Source: JADLHS01 sp964553795
GTDB taxonomy: Bacteria > Verrucomicrobiota > Verrucomicrobiia > Limisphaerales > JADLHS01
Direction of reading: 5' to 3'
DNA: 64,000 nt
NCBI GenBank assembly: GCA_964553795.1
Contig: CAZKMR010000011.1
Coordinates: 1-64,000, forward strand
Positions within the stretch are counted from its first letter, which is position 1. Each line of letters opens with the position of its first letter. Both the position numbers and the translations under genes were made by a program. Positions 1-8,364 of the stretch are shown in pieces. The notes under the pieces are model-generated. The model saw only the letters and a program-made list of their open reading frames with translations, was not told where the DNA came from and did no database searches.

Positions 1-3000
1 CTGGAAATCGCCCTCCGCAAGGAGTTCGATTACGCCATCCCGCCCGAGTTGGCGGGTCGCGTGGACGTGGGCAGTCGCGTGCAAGTGCCGTTCGGCGCGC
101 GCAAGGTGTTGGGCGTCGTCACCGCGGTCGCCGAAGAATCCGCCCAGGCCAGACTCAAACCCATTCTCAAAATCATCGGCGCGCAAACGCTCGTCACGCC
201 CAAGGTGCTCCGGCTGGCGCGCTGGATTGCGGACTACTACTGTTGCGCGCCGGAAATCGCGCTCAAATCCGTCCTGCCCGAAGCCGTGCGCCACGAGGAC
301 GCCGGCTGGCGCGAGCGGTTGTTCGTGCGCGTGTTGCCGGTGAGCGGGGAGTTGCCCAAGCTGCCCAAGCGGCAACTCGAAGTCTGGCACATCATCGAAG
401 AACGCCGCGAGCTGTTGCTCTCCGAACTCGTCGCGCTCGCCGAGACAACTGCCGCCACCGTGCGCAAACTGGAAGATCGCGGCCTCGTCACCATCACCAA
501 CGAAATTTCCGAACGCGATCCCTACGCCAACGAACAAATCCTCGCCTCGCAACCGTTGGCGTTGAACCCGCGCCAGGCCGCCGCGCTGGAGAAAATCAAG
601 GCGGCGATGGATGCGGGTAGCACCCGCGTCTCGCGGGTGGCGGCGGGCGTCGCGCCCGCCGCCCGTGAGCCTGCGGTTGCCCAAGCGCCCATAACCGCTC
701 AATCATCCTTCGCCCCCATCACCGAACCCACCGCCCGCAAGCGCAACCTCCCGCACTTCGAGATTCCCGGATTCACCTATCACATCACCTGGCACACGCA
801 GAATAAACTCGTGCTATCTCCCGAGGCACGCGCGGTCACACTGGATGCCTGCCACTTTTGGCATGGCAACAAGCTGCGGTGTTATGGCGCGTGCGTGATG
901 CCGGATCACGTTCATTTGTTGATTCAGCCGTTGCCGGTTCAGCATGGGAAAGCAGGCGTTCATTCTTTGCCGGAAATTTTGCACAGCATCAAATCGTTCA
1001 CGTCGCATGAGGTGAACAAGGTGATGAAACGGAGCGGGCCGGTCTGGCAGGATGAATCGTTTGATCGGTTGATTCGCTCGGAGAGCGATCTGCACAAGAC
1101 GTGGGATTATATTTGGAACAATCCTCGGCGGCTCGGACTGGTCGGGCCGCTTGAAGCGTACACTTACTTTTGGACGCCCTCGGGGATTGCGGCTGCGCCG
1201 CAAAATGTTCGGCGGGACGCGGAACATCTCCCGCGGGACGCGGGTGCTACACCGCGCGAGGCAGATGCCTCAAATCAACCTCCAGCTTCCAGCCTCCAGC
1301 CTGCAGCCACTACTTTTCTCCTTCACGGCGTCACGGGTTCGGGCAAAACGGAAATTTATCTGCAAGCCATCGCGCATGCGTTGGAGCAGGGCCAGGGCGC
1401 GATTGTGCTCGTGCCGGAGATTTCGCTCACGCCGCAGACGGTGGAACGTTTCAAAGCGCGCTTCAGTTCCGGCCCGTTGCAAACGCTCGTGGCGGTGTTG
1501 CACTCGCATCTCAGCACGGGCGAGCGCCACGATGAATGGCATAAAATCCGGCAAGGCCGCGCGCGCATCGTCATCGGAGCGCGGTCGGCCATTTTTGCGC
1601 CGGTCGAGCCGTTGGGACTCATCATCGTGGACGAAGAACACGAGCACACCTACAAGCAGGAGGAAGCGCCGCGCTATCACGCGCGCGATGTCGCCATTGT
1701 GCGCGGCCAGATGGAAGGCGCGGTCGTGTTGCTCGGTTCGGCCACGCCGTCGCTGGAAAGTTATTACAATTGCCAGAAAGGCAAATACACGTTGCTCGAA
1801 TTGCCCGAGCGCGTGGACGACCAGAAAATGCCGCTCGTGCGCGTCGTGGACATGCGGCAAGCCGCGCGCAAAGAAAAGGGCACGCTGATTTTTTCGCCGC
1901 AACTCAAGGAAGCCATCACCCAACGACTCGAGAAGAGCGAGCAAACCATTTTGTTTCTCAATCGCCGGGGCTACTCAACGTCATTGCAGTGCGAGAAATG
2001 CGGGCACGTGTGCGAATGTCCCAATTGCTCGCTCGCGCTGACATATCATCGCCCGGAGAATTTGTTGCGTTGTCATTTGTGTGGTTACAACGAACGCGTG
2101 CCGGCCGTTTGCCCCAACCCGCAATGCAAGAATCCCGCCATTCGTTATTCCGGCCTCGGCACTCAAAAGGTGGAGGATGTGCTGGGAAAACTTTTTCCGA
2201 AGGCGCGCGTCAAACGCATGGACGCCGACGTGATGAAACGCAAAGACGATTACCGCCAAGTGCTCGGCGATTTCCGCACCGGCAAGATTGATATTCTCAT
2301 CGGCACGCAGATGATCGCGAAGGGACTGCATTTCCCGAACGTGACACTGGTCGGCATCATCTTCGCCGATCTGGCCTTGAACATGCCGGACTTTCGCGCG
2401 GGCGAACGGACGTTTCAGTTGCTCACGCAAGTCGCCGGTCGCGCGGGCCGCGGCGATGTCGAGGGTGAAGTGTTCGTGCAGGCGTTTGCCCCGTTTCATC
2501 CGGCGATTCAATACGCGCGGCGCCACGACTTCGTCGGGTTCTACGAACAGGAACTGGAGTTTCGCGAGCAACTGAAATATCCGCCGACGGCGCGCGTGGC
2601 CTTGTTGACGCTGAAAGGGCGCAACGAGCAGAAGGTGCAGTTCGCCGCGGAACATCTGCGCAAGGAACTGGAACAGTTGCTCGGCGGCACGGGAGGAAAG
2701 TCGAAATCCGGATCAGAAACGGGCGCGGATGCGATGTTGTTCACGACGGAAGCGACACCACCCGCTTCCGACGCACCGGAGGACCAGCCAAAGCCTCGGA
2801 CACCGTTTCGTGACTTGATCATCGCCGGGCCGGCGCCCGCGCCGTTGTTGCGCGCGGAAACATTTTATCGCTATCAAATCATGTTGCGCACGCGGGCCAT
2901 GACGCGTTTGAGCCGGGAACTGGCGCGTCTCACCAGCACGCTAACTTTCCCGGACGATGTGGCGCTAACTACGGATATTGATCCCGTAAGTTTTTCGTAG
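1..3000 (+). CDS. priA: Primosomal protein N' (PriA helicase), 5'-partial, with in-frame RAYT domain
   Basis: PriA is the 3'-5' DNA helicase that reloads the replisome at stalled forks. The frame is open from base 1 (reading LEIALRKEFDYAIP), so the true start lies just upstream. The N-terminal DNA-binding domain is followed by Walker A (GVTGSGKTEIY, near base 1335), a DEEH box (near 1633), the paired Cys zinc-binding motifs typical of PriA (CEKCGHVCECPNC and CHLCG...CPNPQC, about 1990-2130) and the helicase C-terminal motifs (QVAGRAGRGD). The oddity is a block of about 200 residues (bases 617-1250) between the LNPRQAAALE motif and Walker A, encoding a complete REP-associated transposase domain with no frame break. 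A shorter low-complexity stretch lies near 2690-2800. PriA identity is certain. Whether the fused protein works as a helicase is unknown. Confidence 0.97.
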   Translation: MEIALRKEFDYAIPPELAGRVDVGSRVQVPFGARKVLGVVTAVAEESAQARLKPILKIIGAQTLVTPKVLRLARWIADYYCCAPEIALKSVLPEAVRHEDAGWRERLFVRVLPVSGELPKLPKRQLEVWHIIEERRELLLSELVALAETTAATVRKLEDRGLVTITNEISERDPYANEQILASQPLALNPRQAAALEKIKAAMDAGSTRVSRVAAGVAPAAREPAVAQAPITAQSSFAPITEPTARKRNLPHFEIPGFTYHITWHTQNKLVLSPEARAVTLDACHFWHGNKLRCYGACVMPDHVHLLIQPLPVQHGKAGVHSLPEILHSIKSFTSHEVNKVMKRSGPVWQDESFDRLIRSESDLHKTWDYIWNNPRRLGLVGPLEAYTYFWTPSGIAAAPQNVRRDAEHLPRDAGATPREADASNQPPASSLQPAATTFLLHGVTGSGKTEIYLQAIAHALEQGQGAIVLVPEISLTPQTVERFKARFSSGPLQTLVAVLHSHLSTGERHDEWHKIRQGRARIVIGARSAIFAPVEPLGLIIVDEEHEHTYKQEEAPRYHARDVAIVRGQMEGAVVLLGSATPSLESYYNCQKGKYTLLELPERVDDQKMPLVRVVDMRQAARKEKGTLIFSPQLKEAITQRLEKSEQTILFLNRRGYSTSLQCEKCGHVCECPNCSLALTYHRPENLLRCHLCGYNERVPAVCPNPQCKNPAIRYSGLGTQKVEDVLGKLFPKARVKRMDADVMKRKDDYRQVLGDFRTGKIDILIGTQMIAKGLHFPNVTLVGIIFADLALNMPDFRAGERTFQLLTQVAGRAGRGDVEGEVFVQAFAPFHPAIQYARRHDFVGFYEQELEFREQLKYPPTARVALLTLKGRNEQKVQFAAEHLRKELEQLLGGTGGKSKSGSETGADAMLFTTEATPPASDAPEDQPKPRTPFRDLIIAGPAPAPLLRAETFYRYQIMLRTRAMTRLSRELARLTSTLTFPDDVALTTDIDPVSFS
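617..663. repeat. Left REP-like palindromes flanking the RAYT
   Basis: Two adjacent perfect hairpins: an 8-base stem (621-628 with 632-639, loop TCT) and an 11-base stem (639-649 with 653-663, loop TCG). Bases 617-636 are the inverted partner of 1231-1250. They are translated in the priA frame as the linker STRVSRVAAGVAPAARE. Confidence 0.85.
1211..1250. repeat. Right REP-like inverted repeat flanking the RAYT
   Basis: Bases 1231-1250 are the reverse complement of 617-636 with 19 of 20 positions matching. A shorter related sequence (GCGGGACGCGG) precedes it at about 1212-1222. The repeat is read through in the priA frame. Confidence 0.8.
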
Positions 3001-3051
3001 TTACTGGCTTGCCACGTGACTTGGCCCGGGTGTTAACTGCCCGCAACGAAC

Positions 3052-3462
3052 ATGAGTGCGTCGCCCACGAAACCGAACGGCAGCCAATCCGCCGACTCCC
3101 GCCCGCTCATTTTTGCAGTGGACGACGAACCGATGTTGCTCGAACTGGCGACGATGATCCTGCAAGCCGCCGGTTATCGGGTGGAGACATTTCGCGATCC
3201 GTTGGTGGCCGTGCGCGCGTTCTCGCTCGCCAACCCTTTGCCGGTGCTCATCGTGACTGACTTTGCGATGCATCGCATGAACGGCCTCGATCTGATTCGC
3301 GATTGCCGCCAGATTCATCCGCAACAACGCATTCTGATGGTCAGTGGCACGGTGGACGAAACGGTGTATCGCGATTCGGCGCACAAGCCGAACGCCTTTC
3401 TCGCCAAACCTTATTCCGCGACGCAGTTCACTGCTCTAGTCAACGAACTGGTCGGGAAGTAA
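3052..3462 (+). CDS. Single-domain response regulator (CheY-like receiver)
   Basis: A 136-residue stand-alone receiver domain. It has the acidic pair (Asp24, Asp25 in VDDEP), the phospho-acceptor Asp70 in VTDFAM, Thr/Ser-type switch position in MVSGT and the conserved Lys119 in LAKPY. There is no output domain, so it probably works by protein-protein contact or as a relay. No histidine kinase is nearby, so its partner is unknown. It lies 51 bases after priA on the same strand and converges with hpnA, leaving only about 20 bases between them. Confidence 0.9.
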   Translation: MSASPTKPNGSQSADSRPLIFAVDDEPMLLELATMILQAAGYRVETFRDPLVAVRAFSLANPLPVLIVTDFAMHRMNGLDLIRDCRQIHPQQRILMVSGTVDETVYRDSAHKPNAFLAKPYSATQFTALVNELVGK

Positions 3463-3482
3463 ATTCGCCCACCTGGAGCGAA

Positions 3483-4490
3483 TCAGCGGCGCGCGTAATT
3501 GTTCTGACGAAACCATTCCACCGCATCCTGCAACGCCTGGCGCGGCGGCGTTTGCGGCAGGCCCAATTCCCGAATCGCTTTCGCCGGGTTGAAGAACATT
3601 TTGTATTTCGCCATGCGCACGCCGGCGAGTGGGGCTTTCGGCGCTTTGCCGCTGAGCCGGGAAATATTCTCATCCACGTGCGCGGCGCTTAGCGCCACCC
3701 AGTAGGGAATTCGCGTGCGCGGCGCGCGAACGCCGGTAATTTCCTCCAACACCGCAAACGCCTCGCGCATCGTCCAGTTGCCTGCGGCGTTTCCGAGAAT
3801 ATAGCGCTCGCCAATGCGCCCCTTTTCCGCCGCAAGAATGTGCCCCGCCGCCACGTCGCGCACGTGAACCCAATTGAGGCCCGTGTCGAGATACGCGGGC
3901 ATGGCACGATTCAAGAAATCCACAATCACTTTTCCCGTCGGCGTGGGCTTCACATCGCGCGGTCCAATCGGGGCGCTGGGATTGACGATGACCACCGGCA
4001 AGCCCTGGCCCGCCAATTCGCGCGCCACTTGTTCGGCCTGCCATTTGGAGCGCTTGTAATGATTGCTCATCTGCGCTTCGGAAACCGGCGCGGTTTCGTC
4101 CGTTGGCGTCAGCTGCCTGTTCTCCTCCTTCGGCAAACCAATGCATCCAACCGTGCTGGTGTAAACGATGCGGGAACAACCGGCCTGCGCCGCGGCGCGT
4201 AAAACGGTGCGCGTGCCTTCGACGTTGGCCGCATACATCGGCGCGTAATCCGGCAACCACAAGTGATAACTCGCCGCCACGTGAAAACACCAATCACAAC
4301 CCCGCATCGCGGCCACGAGTTGGCTGTGGTCACTTAAATCGCCCGCGACACATTCAAACGTCGCGCCCGCCAAACCGCGCACATCACTACCGGGCCGCAG
4401 CAGTGCCTTGACGTGATGGCCGCGCGCGCCGAGTTCATGCACGAGGTTGGCGCCGACAAAACCCGATGCGCCCGTGACGAAACAATTCAT
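3483..4490 (-). CDS. hpnA: NAD-dependent epimerase/dehydratase, hopanoid-associated type (HpnA)
   Basis: An extended short-chain dehydrogenase of 335 residues. The N-terminal Rossmann motif is TGASGFVG, followed by the HVAA segment and the catalytic YxxxK (YKRSK). The passage ASYHLWLPDYAPMYAANVEGT closely resembles HpnA proteins, which occur in hopanoid biosynthesis clusters. No other hopanoid gene is in the window, so the exact substrate is uncertain. Transcribed divergently from the NUDIX gene, with about 110 bases between the starts. Confidence 0.85.
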   Translation of the reverse strand: MNCFVTGASGFVGANLVHELGARGHHVKALLRPGSDVRGLAGATFECVAGDLSDHSQLVAAMRGCDWCFHVAASYHLWLPDYAPMYAANVEGTRTVLRAAAQAGCSRIVYTSTVGCIGLPKEENRQLTPTDETAPVSEAQMSNHYKRSKWQAEQVARELAGQGLPVVIVNPSAPIGPRDVKPTPTGKVIVDFLNRAMPAYLDTGLNWVHVRDVAAGHILAAEKGRIGERYILGNAAGNWTMREAFAVLEEITGVRAPRTRIPYWVALSAAHVDENISRLSGKAPKAPLAGVRMAKYKMFFNPAKAIRELGLPQTPPRQALQDAVEWFRQNNYARR

Positions 4491-4599
4491 TGCGGCGCAC
4501 TGTGCCAGAGGCGCAAAGCATTGGCAGGTTCAAAGTATCAGCGCGCCGGCAGTCGGCGGATTTGACATTTGTCCTGCCGCTTCCGACTCTCGGACTGAC

Positions 4600-5169
4600 A
4601 TGATTAAACCGTGGCATCTCATCGGTACCAAAGCGCTGGCGGACTTTCGGATTTTCAACGTGCGTTCGGATCGCAAAATCTCGCCCCGCACCCAAGCCGA
4701 GCACGATTTCTTTGTCATCGAATGTGCGAACTGGGTGAATGTCGTGGCGTTAACTCCCGATCAACACATTGTCATGGTCGAGCAATATCGCCACGGCTCG
4801 AATACGGTCGAATTGGAAATTCCCGGCGGAATGATCGACGCGGCGGATGCGTCGCCGGTGCTGGCCGGCGTGCGGGAATTGCGGGAAGAAACCGGTTATG
4901 AGGGCCGGCAGGCACGCGTGCTGGGCGAAATTTTCCCGAACCCGGCCATCATGAGCAACGTGTGCTACACCGTGCTCGTGGAAGATTGCCACTGCGCGCA
5001 TCCGGTGCAATTCGACCACGGGGAAGACATCAGCACCCGTTTGGTTCCGGTGGCGGACCTGCCAAAGCTGGTGGCAGAAAATAAAATCGGCCACTCGCTG
5101 GTGGCGGTGGCCTTGTATCACCTGGAGCTGTGGCAGCGCGGCGTGAAAGCCGTGCCGCCAGCAGTGTAA
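4600..5169 (+). CDS. NUDIX hydrolase (ADP-ribose pyrophosphatase-like)
   Basis: A 189-residue NUDIX protein. The NUDIX box is IPGGMIDAADASPVLAG followed by VRELREETGYEG. Compared with the canonical GX5EX7REUXEEXGU there is one extra residue before REL and an Asp in place of the first Glu, while the REL..EETGY core is intact. The QYRHG and ELPGG-like elements fit the ADP-ribose/nucleoside-diphosphate-sugar branch. I chose the ATG at 4600 because homology starts there. The frame is open further upstream to 4447 but would run into the divergent hpnA promoter region and start. Confidence 0.85.
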   Translation: MIKPWHLIGTKALADFRIFNVRSDRKISPRTQAEHDFFVIECANWVNVVALTPDQHIVMVEQYRHGSNTVELEIPGGMIDAADASPVLAGVRELREETGYEGRQARVLGEIFPNPAIMSNVCYTVLVEDCHCAHPVQFDHGEDISTRLVPVADLPKLVAENKIGHSLVAVALYHLELWQRGVKAVPPAV

Positions 5170-5173
5170 GGGA

Positions 5174-6441
5174 TCAGTTCTTCGCGAAGAAATCCTTGAT
5201 GACAGCGACGACGCGGTCGATTTGCGCGTCGGTCAGTTCGGGATAGATCGGCAGGCTGAGGCATTCGCGCGCGGCCTGTTCGGACACGGGAAACGCGCCT
5301 TCCTGGTAGCCGAGATGCGCGTAGCACTTTTGCAGATGCAACGGCAACGGATAATGCAGCGCGCAGCCGACACCGTTTTCTTCGAGATGCTTCTTGAGCG
5401 CATCGCGTTTGGAATGACGTACGACGTAGAGATGCCAGACGCTTTCCGCCCAGTCCGCCTGCGCCGGCAACTTGAGCGGGGTGTCCTTCAGCAATTCCGC
5501 GTACCGCTTGGCGACGCGTTGGCGACCAGCGGTCCATGCCGACAAATGCGGCAACTTCACTCCGAGCACCGCGCCTTGAATNNNNNNNNNNNNNNNNNNN
5601 NNNNNNNNNNNNNNNNNNNNNNNNNNNNNNNNNNNNNNNNNNNNNNNNNNNNNNNNNNNNNNNNNNNNNNNNNNNNNNNNNCAGCGGTCCATGCCGACAA
5701 ATGCGGCAACTTCACTCCGAGCACCGCGCCTTGAATACCCTCCATGCGGTAATTGAAACCAACCTCGTCGTGATAGTAACGCACGGTGGAGCCGTGTTCG
5801 CGCAAGGAACGGGCGCGCTTGGCAAATTCCGCGTTGTTGGTCACGAGCGCGCCGCCTTCCCCGGCCGCGCCGAGATTCTTGCCGGGATAAAAACTGAAGC
5901 AGGACATCGCGCCGAACGTGCCGACGGTCTTGCCTTTGTATTTTGCGCCATGCGCCTGGGCGGTGTCTTCGACCACCGGTAGATTGTGCTTCTTCGCGAT
6001 GGCGAGAATGGGATCGAGATCAAACGGATGCCCGTACAGATGCACGGGCATGATGGCTTTGGTGCGCGGGGTAATCGCTTTCTCGATTAACGCCGGATTC
6101 AAGTTGAATGTGGCCTCATCAATGTCCACATACACCGGCGTGGCGTTCACGTAAGAGATCGCCCAGCTCGTCGCCACAAAGGTGTGTGGCGTGGTGATGA
6201 TTTCGTCGCCTGGCTTGATGTTCAACAGCAACAACGCCACGTGCAAGGCCGAGGTGCCGCTATTGAAGGCGACGCAATGTTCCGCGCCGATGTATTTGGC
6301 AAAATCTTTTTCGAATTGCACAACGTCCGGGCCAAGGCAAAACGAACAGGCGTCCAGGTTGCGGGCGATGGCGGCGTCAATTTCTTTGCGCAGCGGACGG
6401 ATTTGAGCCGGGAGATCGAGGTAGGGGATTTTGTCGTGCAT
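5174..6441 (-). CDS. DegT/DnrJ/EryC1/StrS sugar aminotransferase, interrupted by a scaffold gap
   Basis: A PLP-dependent aminotransferase of the sugar-nucleotide family, making amino-sugars for cell-surface glycans. Visible motifs are the N-terminal IPYLDLPAQ, FNSGTSALH, VEDTAQAHGA (PLP-ring Asp) and the Lys-bearing SFYPGKNLGAAGEGG. The gene is split by 100 Ns (5582-5681). The 55 bases before the Ns (5527-5581) are identical to the 55 after (5682-5736). Removing the Ns and one copy takes out 155 bases and restores one 370-residue frame, the usual length for the family. The gene is therefore probably intact in the organism. The C-terminus lies 4 bases from the NUDIX stop, convergent. Confidence 0.93.
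5527..5736. other. Scaffold gap with identical 55-base ends (assembly artefact)
   Basis: One hundred Ns are bordered by perfect direct copies at 5527-5581 and 5682-5736. This is what results when two overlapping contigs are joined with a fixed-size gap instead of being merged. Confidence 0.95.
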
Positions 6442-6517
6442 TTGATTGAGTTAGGTTCGATAAAAAGCGGGTTGAAGATAGCGTAAATACCTGCGGGGGA
6501 AATCAATTTTCCGAGTG

Positions 6518-7147
6518 TCAATTACTGACGGGCGTTCCGGGATAAGGCGGAACAACCGGATCGGGATGCAACGATAGCCATATCGCCACGCGTTCGCGCC
6601 ACATGTTCCAATCCGTGCCGTGATCCTCCCGCAAGGCCGATTTCAACAGCAGCAAGGCTTCGTCCGATTGCGCATCGAGTGATGCCCGGGCGACTTCCAC
6701 GAGCCACGGCAGTTTTAATGTGTTCGGACGCGACAACAGCTCAGCAAAGATGGCGCGCCGGGCCGCGGGGGCCGCCGCCGCATTGGTCAGTTGCGCGCCC
6801 AACGCGGGAAAGTAATCCGTCGGCATCAACCGACTCGCATGTTGCGCGGCCTCGGCTTGAGCTTCGGCAGACAGATTCGGAAACATGGCCAACAACGTGA
6901 TCGCCTGATTCGTGGTGGACGCGCTCGAGGTCAACACAGCATCGAGTTGAGTGGTCCAGTTGGTCACAGGAATGGTGGGTATCGCCGCCACCCGCGGCTG
7001 CGTTTCGCGGGCTTGCACTTTAAGCACCGGCACAACGGAGTTCTCGTCGTCATCCGCTAATCGCGCGCGCCGCGACTGTTTCCAGTACGCTTCCAGCACT
7101 GCCAGCGCGATGCCCAGAATCAGAATGTATTTCAGTTTCAGACGCAT
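6518..7147 (-). CDS. Hypothetical protein with N-terminal membrane anchor
   Basis: A 209-residue protein of unknown family. One hydrophobic segment near the N-terminus (residues about 6-20, KYILILGIALAVLEAYW) is followed by a basic stretch and then a soluble, Ala-rich, probably helical domain that could be TPR- or HEAT-like. I chose the ATG at 7147. A TTG two codons upstream is also open. It lies 76 bases upstream of the DegT aminotransferase on the same strand and may be co-transcribed. No function is proposed. About 200 bases upstream (7148-7349) hold nothing I can identify. Confidence 0.6.
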   Translation of the reverse strand: MRLKLKYILILGIALAVLEAYWKQSRRARLADDDENSVVPVLKVQARETQPRVAAIPTIPVTNWTTQLDAVLTSSASTTNQAITLLAMFPNLSAEAQAEAAQHASRLMPTDYFPALGAQLTNAAAAPAARRAIFAELLSRPNTLKLPWLVEVARASLDAQSDEALLLLKSALREDHGTDWNMWRERVAIWLSLHPDPVVPPYPGTPVSN

Positions 7148-7349
7148 GAACAACCCAGGTCATGGTGTAGAGCAGGTTTTTCGCCAGCAACCCATTACCG
7201 GCGCGATAGAAGCAGTTTGGTGCGCATACCAGCCGCGTTCCGCAATGCGTTAACGGTAGTTCGGCACAGGAAAAAAGCGGGGGTGCCAACTTGCGTTACG
7301 GCGCACCGTACATTTTCTGGAAATGCAGTACGGCCGGATGGGGCTTTGC

Positions 7350-8267
7350 TCAGCGGGGCGGCGGCGGGAAAAGGCGCGACAGCACCAGATCGGCACAACG
7401 CCCGGTTTCATGCAACGGCGGCGGCGCGGGCAATTGTTGACCGTTGCTCTGCCAGGTTTCGTAACGCGTGGCAAATCCGCCTTGCACCAGTTGGTGAACG
7501 GCTCGCACCGGATCAGCGTCGGGCTTGGCCACCGGCGCGGGCAAAATGCCCGTGTGCGCGCGGGCTGTGACCGCTTCAAAGATCATCGAGACGCTATCTT
7601 CGGTAACCCAGGCTTCCTGCGCGGCCATCAATTGGGTCGGCACCCAATCGGGTTTCGTGACCTGATGCGAAATCAATTCGGCAGCGTTAACCCGCGCCCG
7701 TAATTGCTCCAGAAAACCGCTCGGCGTGCGCCGCGAATCGGTAACCGTCCATTGTAACTCCGGACGTGCTCGAACCACCGTCACCACGGCGTCGGCAGTG
7801 AGTTCGGCTGACCAGCCATGCGATTTGGAGGGCCCGCCGATTAACACCACTCCTTTGGCGTCTTTCGCGGGGGTCACCTCCGGCAAGCGATTCAGCGCGC
7901 CGAGCGTGGAGATGACGCGCGGCGAAGGTGTTTCGCCGTCGTGTTGCGGGCGAATGCAAAGATCGAAGAGTCGTTTCGGCCACGTCGGCTCCATGATGAC
8001 AACTGACCGGGCCTTGAATTTGCGCGCCGCGAACCAGAGCGGCAGGTGAACTTTGTGCCCTGTGCCGATGAGGAGTTGCGGCACGCCTTTGCCGTTTTGG
8101 AGTGCGGCGCGCCGCCGGGTGAACAAATTCCAAGTCGCCGGAATGCGAATCGTTTCCACCTCCGCTCCCGTGCGCCGCGCGAGGGCCAGCGCCAAACCAA
8201 CGCTCTGATTCTCATGCCCCGGTCTTCCCTCCGAGATGACGCGAATCAACTTCAGCGCGTGGTTCAT
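7350..8267 (-). CDS. ELM1/GtrOC1 family protein (DUF1022)
   Basis: A 305-residue protein resembling the bacterial homologues of plant mitochondrial fission factor ELM1 (Pfam Mito_fiss_Elm1, formerly DUF1022). Visible are the N-terminal SEGRPGHENQSVGLA, the LLIGTGHKVHLPL and the PRVISTLGALNRL segments, then LIGGPSKSHGW, TDSRRTP and the C-terminal WVTEDSVSMIFEA. The architecture looks like a GT-B glycosyltransferase fold. The biochemical role of the bacterial members is not settled, and some sit with lipopolysaccharide genes. Start chosen at the ATG 8267; the upstream part of the frame is encoded by palindromic DNA. Confidence 0.8.
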   Translation of the reverse strand: MNHALKLIRVISEGRPGHENQSVGLALALARRTGAEVETIRIPATWNLFTRRRAALQNGKGVPQLLIGTGHKVHLPLWFAARKFKARSVVIMEPTWPKRLFDLCIRPQHDGETPSPRVISTLGALNRLPEVTPAKDAKGVVLIGGPSKSHGWSAELTADAVVTVVRARPELQWTVTDSRRTPSGFLEQLRARVNAAELISHQVTKPDWVPTQLMAAQEAWVTEDSVSMIFEAVTARAHTGILPAPVAKPDADPVRAVHQLVQGGFATRYETWQSNGQQLPAPPPLHETGRCADLVLSRLFPPPPR

Positions 8268-8280
8268 GGATGTTTTGAAT

Positions 8281-8353
8281 CTTAGTCTTAATCTGGTTCT
8301 CAATCTCAAACCGCGGGAAACGGATTGAGCTTAAGAAAGAGATTAAGATTAAG
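8281..8353. repeat. Large imperfect palindrome in intergenic spacer
   Basis: The arms 8281-8313 and 8321-8353 pair over 33 bases with 27 matches, closed by a 7-base loop. It lies between the metallophosphatase stop and the ELM1-like start on the minus strand. No T-run follows, so a mobile REP-type palindrome or mRNA-stabilising hairpin is as likely as a terminator. Confidence 0.7.
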
Positions 8354-8364
8354 AACCGGGCGGG

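Larger units (their letters stand above)
617..1250 (+). mobile_element. RAYT (REP-associated tyrosine transposase, Y1/HUH) inserted in frame in priA
   Basis: Bases about 745-1185 encode a full RAYT-like domain: FHITWHT-like strand (FTYHITWHTQ), the HUH metal-binding motif in MPDHVHLLIQP, then WQDESFDRLIRSESDL and YIWNNPRRLGLV, all typical of the family (Transposase_17/Y1_Tnp). These enzymes are single-domain proteins of roughly 150-200 residues that act on REP palindromes. Here the domain lies in the priA frame and needs no start or stop of its own. It is flanked by 20-base inverted repeats (617-636 and 1231-1250) with one mismatch, so the whole block looks like an inserted REP-RAYT unit. Confidence 0.9.

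Noticed and set aside
2690..2800. Second mobile insertion near the end of priA
   Set aside because: The stretch is low-complexity and variable in PriA proteins, but no palindrome or paralogue comparison supports an insertion.
5174..5692. Aminotransferase as two separate broken genes
   Set aside because: The break is explained by a gap with duplicated ends; one intact gene is more likely.
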